A program made the position numbers and the translations under genes. A stretch of 7,986 nt of DNA. Source: an uncultured Oscillospiraceae bacterium (GTDB lineage Bacteria > Bacillota > Clostridia > Oscillospirales > Oscillospiraceae). Positions 1 to 4,041 of the stretch are shown one piece after another. Position 1 is the stretch's first letter, and the number at the start of each line of letters is the position of its first letter. The DNA lies in NCBI GenBank assembly GCA_947628265.1, contig CANQZF010000071.1, positions 1-7,986 of the forward strand, read 5' to 3'. The notes beneath the pieces are model-generated. The model made no database searches and was not told where the DNA came from. It saw only the letters and a list, made by a program, of their open reading frames with translations.

Positions 1-886
1 ATTGGACGGAATTGCGGAGCCCCACCGCCACGGTGGTGACAAGGCCGTTTTTGCTCTCGCAGGGCCGCTCCCCGGTGTTCATCAAAAGGAAGCACCCGGT
101 GCCGTAGGTGTTCTTGGCCTCCCCGGCGTCAAAGCAGGTCTGCCCGAAGAGGGCCGCCTGCTGGTCCCCCGCGATGCCCGCCACGGGGACGGGCACGCCG
201 TCCAGGTCCGCATAGCCGTAAATTTCGCTGCTGGAACGCACCTCCGGCAGCATGGTCCGGGGGATGTCCAGGACCCTGAGGAGCGTGTCGTCCCAGCAGA
301 GCCTGTGGATGTTGTAAAGCATGGTGCGGCTGGCGTTGGTGACGTCGGTGAGGTGGACCCGCCCGCCGGTGAGCTTCCACAAAAGCCAGGTGTCCACGGT
401 GCCGAAAAGGATCTCGCCCCGCGCCGCCCGCTCCCGGGAGCCGGGGACGTGGTCTAAGATCCACTTAATTTTCGTGCCGGAGAAGTAGGCGTCCGGCACA
501 AGGCCCGTGACGAATTTAATGTGGTCCCCGAGGCCGTCGGCGACGAGCTTTTCCACAATGTCCGCCGTGCGGCGGCACTGCCAGACGATGGCGTTGTAGA
601 TGGGCTTGCCGGTAGCCCTGTCCCAGAGGATCGTGGTCTCCCGCTGGTTGGTGATGCCGATGGCTGCCACTTCGGAGGCGGAGACCCCGGATTCCCGCAG
701 CACCGCCTCCATGACGGCCTGCTGGGTCTGCCAGATCTCCTCCGGGTCGTGCTCCACCCAGCCGTCCTGAGGGAAATATTGGGTGAACTCCCGCTGGGAG
801 ACGCCCACGATGTTCTGCTTTAAGTCAAAAAGGATCGCCCTGGAGCTGGTCGTCCCCTGGTCCAAGGCTAAAATGTATTTTTTCAT
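1..886 (-). CDS. glpK: Glycerol kinase, N-terminal part (cut by left edge)
   Basis: Cytoplasmic FGGY-family kinase that phosphorylates glycerol to sn-glycerol-3-phosphate using ATP. I translated the minus strand by hand from ATG 886-884 and found 295 codons without a stop or frameshift; the C-terminal ~200 residues lie outside the window. Visible motifs: the N-terminal phosphate-binding loop LDQGTTSSR (8-16), GITNQRETT (77-85) with the Arg82-Glu83 glycerol contacts, Trp102, the FGGY signature 1 Y134 to H146 (YFSGTKIKWILDH), and GIAGDQQAALFGQ (237-249) with catalytic Asp241. The start is supported by AAGGGG (900-895), 8 nt upstream, and by a promoter at 913-948. Just before Asp241 the loop reads SEIYGYADLDG and lacks the His-containing HFYG-type stretch phosphorylated by HPr in enterococcal and bacillar enzymes. 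The family call is secure; regulation is inferred. Confidence 0.97.
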   Translation of the reverse strand, partial: MKKYILALDQGTTSSRAILFDLKQNIVGVSQREFTQYFPQDGWVEHDPEEIWQTQQAVMEAVLRESGVSASEVAAIGITNQRETTILWDRATGKPIYNAIVWQCRRTADIVEKLVADGLGDHIKFVTGLVPDAYFSGTKIKWILDHVPGSRERAARGEILFGTVDTWLLWKLTGGRVHLTDVTNASRTMLYNIHRLCWDDTLLRVLDIPRTMLPEVRSSSEIYGYADLDGVPVPVAGIAGDQQAALFGQTCFDAGEAKNTYGTGCFLLMNTGERPCESKNGLVTTVAVGLRNSVQ

Positions 887-912
887 CGCTCCCGCCCCTT
901 ACCGTTTTGATT

Positions 913-948
913 TGGTCATATTGTAGCACAGAACCGGGGGCATGTCGA
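913..948 (-). promoter_or_regulatory. Sigma-A-type promoter of glpK, extended -10
   Basis: On the minus strand TCGACA (948-943) is followed after exactly 17 bp by TACAAT (925-920). A TG dinucleotide one base before the -10 makes it an extended -10 (TGCTACAAT). The predicted start near 913 leaves a leader of about 27 nt carrying the AAGGGG ribosome binding site. The -35 matches TTGACA at 5 of 6 positions and the -10 matches TATAAT at 5 of 6. No operator or catabolite-response palindrome was recognised around it. Confidence 0.72.
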
Positions 949-967
949 CTGTTTTTTGTAAAAACGC

Positions 968-998
968 AAAAAAACGGGCCGCCAAGAGAGGCGGCCCG
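968..998 (-). terminator. Rho-independent terminator, minus strand
   Basis: Read on the minus strand, a perfect 9-bp GC stem (998-990 with 983-975) closes a 6-nt loop and is followed at once by seven T residues (974-968). It is the only convincing intrinsic terminator downstream of the lipoprotein gene, although about 550 bp beyond its stop codon. It also insulates glpK, whose -35 lies only about 20 bp further on. On the plus strand the stem is preceded by A residues and not followed by T, so it acts in one direction. The stem's outer arm overlaps the start of the direct repeat at 996. Confidence 0.75.
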
Positions 999-1044
999 TA
1001 CGGCGTGTTGGATAGCGATACAATAACCGGAACGCTCGATTTAA
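996..1044. repeat. Imperfect direct repeat, copy 1
   Basis: Begins CCGTACGGCGT, continues through CAATA then CGGAACGCT, and ends TTTAA. The second copy at 1492-1538 has the same order of identical blocks: CCGTACGGCGT, CAATA, CGGAGCGT, TTTAA. Spacing differs by only about two bases. The first few bases are also the outer arm of the terminator at 968-998. Confidence 0.55.
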
Positions 1045-1054
1045 ACGCACAGCG

Positions 1055-1086
1055 TACCGTAGGGTCGGCCGCCCACGGCTGACCGT
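1055..1086. repeat. ACCGTAGGG-type hairpin repeat, copy 1
   Basis: ACCGTAGG leads into a 9-bp stem (1063-1071 with 1076-1084, one G-T pair) around a CCCA loop, and the unit ends CCGT. The same layout, ACCGTAGG then a hairpin then CCGT, recurs at 1136-1166 with a different stem sequence, so the flanks and the ability to pair are conserved while the stem bases have changed. Confidence 0.5.
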
Positions 1087-1135
1087 TCCCCCGATACGGA
1101 TACGCTTTCTGGCAAACGCAGAAAAGCAAAAATCC

Positions 1136-1166
1136 ACCGTAGGGGCCGATGACCACATCGGCCCGT
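1136..1166. repeat. ACCGTAGGG-type hairpin repeat, copy 2
   Basis: ACCGTAGG is followed by a perfect 9-bp stem, GGGCCGATG (1143-1151) with CATCGGCCC (1156-1164), around a 4-nt loop, then CCGT overlapping the stem end. Same design and flanks as the unit at 1055-1086. No T-run follows on either strand, so it is not a classical terminator. Confidence 0.5.
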
Positions 1167-1221
1167 GCGCGGTGGGATGATTTGATGATGAAAATAAACG
1201 CAATATCCCCCCGGAAAAGGT

Positions 1222-1247
1222 ATTCGCCGCAAAAGTTTGCGGCGAAT
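1222..1247. repeat. Near-perfect 26-bp palindrome
   Basis: ATTCGCCGCAAA (1222-1233) and its exact complement TTTGCGGCGAAT (1236-1247) are separated by two bases. Eleven bases further on, a smaller hairpin GCGGC-GAA-GCCGC (1258-1270) reuses the GCGGCGAA core of the right arm. The two look like a nested or partly duplicated palindromic element. No gene overlaps. Confidence 0.55.
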
Positions 1248-1274
1248 GATTTGATGTGCGGCGAAGCCGCTCCT

Positions 1275-1412
1275 TTTAGCCCTCCCCGCAGGGCGGGGAG
1301 GGGTAGGGGTGAGGTGAGAAGGTAGCGACTTGGGAAGTACTCAGATGAACGCACCTTCTCACCTCATCCGTCGCTAACGCGCCACCTTCCCCGCCCTGCG
1401 GGGAAGGCTAAA
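1275..1412. repeat. Inverted pair of GC-rich repeat units (REPIN-like)
   Basis: Two copies of one unit face each other. Left unit 1275-1323: TTTAGC, a 10-bp stem with loop AGG (1280-1302), a G-rich spacer, then TGAGGTGAGAAGGT (1310-1323). Right unit on the opposite strand, 1412-1353: TTTAGC, a 10-bp stem of nearly the same sequence (1385-1407), then exactly TGAGGTGAGAAGGT. The units are separated by 29 bp. The left unit's stem-to-end spacer is shorter than the right's, and TAGCGAC at 1323-1329 is complementary to GTCGCTA at 1370-1376. Each unit can fold alone or the pair can form one long hairpin. This matches the doublet organisation of REPIN elements, but no REP-type transposase is in view. 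Confidence 0.65.
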
Positions 1413-1417
1413 GAGGT

Positions 1418-1436
1418 TGCGGCCCTCCGGGCCGCA
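1418..1436. repeat. Simple GC hairpin
   Basis: TGCGGCCC (1418-1425) pairs exactly with GGGCCGCA (1429-1436) around a TCC loop, just beyond the right unit of the inverted pair. On the minus strand only a short, interrupted T-rich run follows (1417-1410), so it is at best a weak terminator for the lipoprotein transcript. Confidence 0.4.
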
Positions 1437-1440
1437 GATT

Positions 1441-1481
1441 TGACCCCCACCCCCTGCCCCCTCCCGAAGGGAGGGGCAAAC
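1441..1481. repeat. Degenerate third unit of the GC-rich repeat, with hairpin
   Basis: A C-rich lead-in is followed by a 10-bp stem (1455-1465 with 1469-1478, one bulged C) and then AAA. The order, C-rich lead then stem then (T)AAA, and the strand agree with the right unit at 1353-1412; the C-rich lead most resembles the complement of the left unit's spacer. It appears to be a diverged third member of the same repeat. Confidence 0.35.
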
Positions 1482-1491
1482 TGGGTGCGGA

Positions 1492-1538
1492 CCGTACGGC
1501 GTATTTTTGAACGGTGCAATATTCGGAGCGTTTTTTAA
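1492..1538. repeat. Imperfect direct repeat, copy 2
   Basis: Matches the copy at 996-1044 in order and spacing of its conserved blocks (CCGTACGGCGT, CAATA, CGGAGCGT, TTTAA) and lies 14 bp from the lipoprotein stop codon. The two copies bracket all other repeats in this block. Confidence 0.55.
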
Positions 1539-1551
1539 CCCCCCCGCGGCC

Positions 1552-3690
1552 TCAGAGCAAAACGCCGTAGCTGTCCTCGTCGGTATAATGCCACCACTCA
1601 CCGGCGTAGGGGACGAAACCGTGCTGGCGCATGGTCTCCTCCAGGAGGCGGGCGTTTTGGGCGGCGTCGGCGGGGACGTCGGAGTAATTGCGGTCCCCGG
1701 CGGGGGTGAAGTCGTCAAAGTCGCTGGGCATGGGGATCGCGGAGCCGTCGGAGAGCACCATGGTCAGGTCCACGGTGTTGCCCCGGCTGTGGTTGGAGTA
1801 GCCGTTTCGGGGGTCGGCGACGTACCGGTTGTCGGGGCAGACGGCCCAGAGGTCGAACTGGGCGGAGACGGGCCGCAGGGCGTCCCATATTTTCAGGGCG
1901 TAGCCCTTTTCCGAAAGCTCCTCTTGCGCCTCCCGGAGCTTTTTCACCGTGCCGTAGCGCAGACTCGCCTCGGTGAAGTCGTAGATCGTCCGGCCCGTGA
2001 AGTTATTTTCCGTGGCGTAGCGCAGGTCCACCAGGATACCCGGGATGTAGTCGGTCACATTGACGATGGCGCTGTCGCTGAGGGGCTCCCCGAACGTCTC
2101 GCCCTCCGAGGGCATCTCCGGGGGCTGCTGTCCGTCGGAGGGCATTTCGGGGGGCTGCTCCCCGTCCGTGGGCATTTCCGGGGGCTGCTGGCCGCCCTGA
2201 CCGCCGGGGAACTGGCCCTCGGGGCGGGTGCCGCCCTCCGGGGGCTGGCGGTCGCCGCCCATGCCGCCCTGGCCGCCCATACCGCCGTGGCCGCCCATGC
2301 CGCCGGGGCCAAAGCCGCCCATATTGCCCGCGCCGGGCTCGGCGGAGGCCACTAAGGTCTCGCCGTTATAGAGGGCGTAGAGGCCGGTGTCGATTTCAGG
2401 GGAGGAGACGATGAGAATGGAGAAGGCGTTGACGGTGGGGACGGACAGGAGCGGACTCCCATCGGCGTCCTTTAGGGTGTAGGTCACGGCCTGGGCGTTT
2501 CTCACGTTGAAAAGGACGTAATTTTGGGTGCTCCCGGTGTCGATGGCGTCCAGCATATTGCCGGTGGCCACCACCTCGCCGCCGTTTATGAGGATGCCCA
2601 TGTCGGAGTCGATGCCGGCGTCGCCGGAGGTGGCGCAGGCGTAGGCCCGGACCCGCCCGCCGTTGATGACGAGCCAGCCGTTGGAGTCGATGCCGTCCCC
2701 CTCGCCGGTGGAGCCGTTGACGGTGACGGTGAGCTGTCCGGCGTTCACCGTGGTGACGGAGACGCCGTCCTCGTTGGTGTTGATGCCGTCGTTGCCGGAG
2801 ACGATGTTGATGACGCCGCCGCCGATGGTCAGGTGCAGCTCGGAGTCCAGCCCCTCGTTCTCGGCGTTTATGTTGAGGACGCCGTCGTTGCCCAGGACGT
2901 TCATGGACATCTTGGAGTAGAGGGCCCCGTCGTACTTGTGGAGCTTCTTGCTGTCGAGGACGGTCTTCCCGTCCTCAGAGAGCTCCACGGACTTGTATAT
3001 CCGGGCCACGTAGGAGCCGTTCACCGTGTTCACCGTCCCGTCGGCGATGTAGACGTTGGCCCCGGCCTCTGAGGTGTCCACCTGGCTCTGGGCGTTGTCC
3101 TTGTCGCCGCACTCGTAGACATTGTAGAAGATGATGGCCGGGGCCACGGTGCAGGTGATGTCAAGGCCGCTGAGTACCAAATTGACCACGGCCTCCGGGT
3201 CGTCCTCGGCGTCCTCGCCCAGGTCCACGGCGATCTGTCCGGCGGAGAGCTTGCCGCTGATAACGTAGGCCCCCGGGGCGGCGATGTGCAAAACGGTGTG
3301 GGCGGCGGCCTCGTCGGCGGTGTGCTCGTCGGCCGCCGTGCCCTCGCCGTAGGTGAAGTCGTGGCCGGCCTCGTAGTAGACGATGTCATTGGCGGTGTAG
3401 ATGTCGGTCCGGTCCTCGGAGAGGGGCTCACCGTCCACGGTGACGCCGCTGTCGGAAAGCTCGATGGAGACGCCGTCGGGAATGGCCACGTCCGTGGGAA
3501 GGCCGAAATCCGGGTCCTCCTCCCAGCCGCCCGCGCCGCCGGTGGGCACCTCAGTGGGGGTGTCGGAGGGGGTGTCGGCAGTGGGCGCGTCCGAGGGCTC
3601 GCCGGTGGGCTCGCCGCCGCCTTCCCCGGAGCACGCGGCCAGGGAGAGGAGCATGGAGGCGGAAACCAGCAAAAGGATGAATTTTTTCAT
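1552..3690 (-). CDS. Lipoprotein: Cthe_2159-like beta-helix fused to VanX-type D-Ala-D-Ala dipeptidase
   Basis: 712 residues. The start at ATG 3690 is chosen because it begins a lipoprotein signal peptide (MKK, hydrophobic core, lipobox LAAC with Cys20) and has GAGGT 8 nt upstream; an in-frame ATG at 3735 would bury the signal. Residues 21-65 are a Gly/Pro/Thr-rich spacer. Residues ~85-450 resemble Cthe_2159/DUF4353 carbohydrate-binding beta-helix proteins, with repeated NDG, GLDSE, DGINTNEDG, GDGIDSNG and DAGIDSD turns that could bind calcium. Residues ~455-535 are a low-complexity linker of GGMGG repeats and three 10-residue QPPEMP units. Residues ~540-712 are a complete peptidase M15D domain: ATENNFTG (559-566), DALRP (603-607, Arg606), SNHSRGNTVD (632-641, zinc ligands His634 and Asp641) and EWWH (698-701, Glu698 base, His701 ligand). 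The predicted enzyme is membrane-anchored outside the cell and cleaves D-Ala-D-Ala. Domain calls are from family knowledge; the substrate is inferred. Confidence 0.88.
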   Translation of the reverse strand: MKKFILLLVSASMLLSLAACSGEGGGEPTGEPSDAPTADTPSDTPTEVPTGGAGGWEEDPDFGLPTDVAIPDGVSIELSDSGVTVDGEPLSEDRTDIYTANDIVYYEAGHDFTYGEGTAADEHTADEAAAHTVLHIAAPGAYVISGKLSAGQIAVDLGEDAEDDPEAVVNLVLSGLDITCTVAPAIIFYNVYECGDKDNAQSQVDTSEAGANVYIADGTVNTVNGSYVARIYKSVELSEDGKTVLDSKKLHKYDGALYSKMSMNVLGNDGVLNINAENEGLDSELHLTIGGGVINIVSGNDGINTNEDGVSVTTVNAGQLTVTVNGSTGEGDGIDSNGWLVINGGRVRAYACATSGDAGIDSDMGILINGGEVVATGNMLDAIDTGSTQNYVLFNVRNAQAVTYTLKDADGSPLLSVPTVNAFSILIVSSPEIDTGLYALYNGETLVASAEPGAGNMGGFGPGGMGGHGGMGGQGGMGGDRQPPEGGTRPEGQFPGGQGGQQPPEMPTDGEQPPEMPSDGQQPPEMPSEGETFGEPLSDSAIVNVTDYIPGILVDLRYATENNFTGRTIYDFTEASLRYGTVKKLREAQEELSEKGYALKIWDALRPVSAQFDLWAVCPDNRYVADPRNGYSNHSRGNTVDLTMVLSDGSAIPMPSDFDDFTPAGDRNYSDVPADAAQNARLLEETMRQHGFVPYAGEWWHYTDEDSYGVLL
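2101..2190. repeat. Three tandem 30-bp repeats in the lipoprotein linker
   Basis: Three contiguous 30-bp units (2161-2190, 2131-2160, 2101-2130) encode QQPPEMPTDG, EQPPEMPSDG and QQPPEMPSEG. The units differ at only a few bases, so they look recently duplicated and could expand or contract by slippage without breaking the frame. They sit directly before the VanX domain and would set the reach of the enzyme from its beta-helix. Confidence 0.85.
2254..2322. repeat. GGMGG-encoding repeat tract in the lipoprotein linker
   Basis: Encodes about 23 residues (457-479) of GGM, GGH and GGQ triplet-like repeats just after the beta-helix. The DNA is a string of near-identical GGC-CAT-type words. The tract is probably a flexible linker; similar Gly-rich tails occur in Cthe_2159-type proteins as far as I recall. 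Confidence 0.7.
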
Positions 3691-3722
3691 GGATCTGCAC
3701 CTCAATTTCGGAATATGAGGGG

Positions 3723-3742
3723 AGTATACCCCCAAAATTGGG
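3723..3742 (-). promoter_or_regulatory. Weak promoter candidate for the lipoprotein gene, with palindrome
   Basis: On the minus strand TATACT (3728-3723) is a good -10, but no convincing -35 stands 16-18 bp upstream. The -10 is enclosed by GGGG and CCCC (3719-3732). A 12-bp inverted repeat CCCAA-AA-TTGGG (3731-3742) lies where the -10 to -35 spacer would be. A poor -35 plus palindromes could mean an activator- or repressor-controlled promoter, but could also be chance. Confidence 0.25.
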
Positions 3743-3911
3743 CCATTTCGTGAAAATCAGGTAAAACAAATGTGAACAAAAAGCGGCAAATTTGTGGCCG
3801 GCAGGGGGCAAATGGCCCGGGCTTTGTGCAATATCCGCAAAAAGACGTCGGTTTTTAGAGGAGAACAGTAAAAAATAACGAAAATGGGGAGCGAAAACCC
3901 ATGGAAAACGG

Positions 3912-3947
3912 TGGACAAATCCAAAAGTGTCTGTTATAATATTCCCA
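3912..3947 (+). promoter_or_regulatory. Strong sigma-A-type promoter of glgB-glgP
   Basis: TGGACA (3912-3917), a spacer of exactly 17 bp, then a perfect TATAAT (3935-3940). The -35 differs from TTGACA by one base. Predicted transcription start near 3947, giving a leader of about 95 nt that begins within a hairpin. No other promoter of this quality is seen upstream of glgB or between glgB and glgP, so it probably drives both. Confidence 0.8.
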
Positions 3948-3987
3948 AGGCGGCAGGAACGCTGTGTTTTCGTGCGCCGCCTTTGGG
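3944..3987 (+). promoter_or_regulatory. Hairpin at the 5' end of the glgB leader
   Basis: CCCAAGGCGGC (3944-3954) pairs with GCCGCCTTTGGG (3976-3987) with one bulged T and a 21-nt loop. With a start near 3947 the transcript would still keep the eight-pair core AAGGCGGC/GCCGCCTT at its very 5' end. No T-run follows, so it is not a terminator. A 5'-terminal stem could protect the mRNA or be part of a control element. I do not recognise it as a known riboswitch. Confidence 0.45.
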
Positions 3988-4041
3988 AGATAAACCGTTT
4001 GCCCCGTAACATTACAGTATATAATGATGAGGTAGTAAACG

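Larger units (their letters stand above)
901..1551. other. Gene-free block of palindromic intergenic repeats
   Basis: This 650-bp stretch separates the lipoprotein stop codon from the glpK start. Open frames of 60-150 codons cross it in several directions. None has a convincing ribosome binding site or a recognisable domain, and all are made of translated repeats and hairpins. The content is the glpK promoter, a terminator, a pair of imperfect direct repeats at the edges (996-1044 and 1492-1538), two ACCGTAGGG-type hairpins, a near-perfect palindrome (1222-1247), and an inverted pair of GC-rich units (1275-1412) with a third degenerate unit (1441-1481). It looks like accumulated repeat insertions rather than a decayed gene. 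Confidence 0.7.
3691..4041. other. Divergent intergenic region between lipoprotein gene and glgB
   Basis: 351 bp that are noticeably more A/T-rich than the genes on either side. The right half holds a strong glgB promoter (3912-3940), a 5'-UTR hairpin and the glgB ribosome binding site GAGGT (4029-4033). The left end holds the lipoprotein ribosome binding site (3703-3699) and a weak promoter candidate (3723-3728). Between about 3750 and 3910 I see no RNA gene, no riboswitch fold I recognise, and no coding frame worth reporting. Confidence 0.6.

Noticed and set aside
899..1354. Overlapping minus-strand open frames of 63-151 codons upstream of glpK
   Set aside because: They run through the glpK promoter, the terminator and the repeats, have no good ribosome binding site, and show only repeat-derived sequence such as NTPYGP.
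1552..2090. Vancomycin resistance determinant
   Set aside because: The VanX domain is exported and fused, and no vanH, ligase or two-component genes are in the window, so a resistance call is not supported.
1507..3072. Plus-strand open frames of 282 and 182 codons opposite the lipoprotein gene
   Set aside because: They are Val/Gly/Ala-rich shadows of the repeat linker and beta-helix. The minus strand has a signal peptide and complete catalytic motifs.
3688..3735. Upstream ATG at 3735 extending the lipoprotein by 15 residues
   Set aside because: It would place MGVYSPHIPKLRCRS before the signal peptide and would put the best -10 candidate inside the coding sequence; ATG 3690 has GAGGT at 8 nt.
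3740..3818. Distant 9-bp inverted repeat GGGCCATTT / AAATGGCCC
   Set aside because: The arms are 61 bp apart with nothing conserved between; in an intergenic region of this size it may be chance.
3902..3917. CcpA cre-like sequence overlapping the glgB -35
   Set aside because: TGGAAAACGGTGGACA has TG...CG...CA spacing, but its halves are not complementary and it does not fit the cre consensus register.
4020..4025. A second perfect TATAAT just before glgB
   Set aside because: No -35 at a proper distance, and transcription would start inside the ribosome binding site; the promoter at 3912-3940 is far better.
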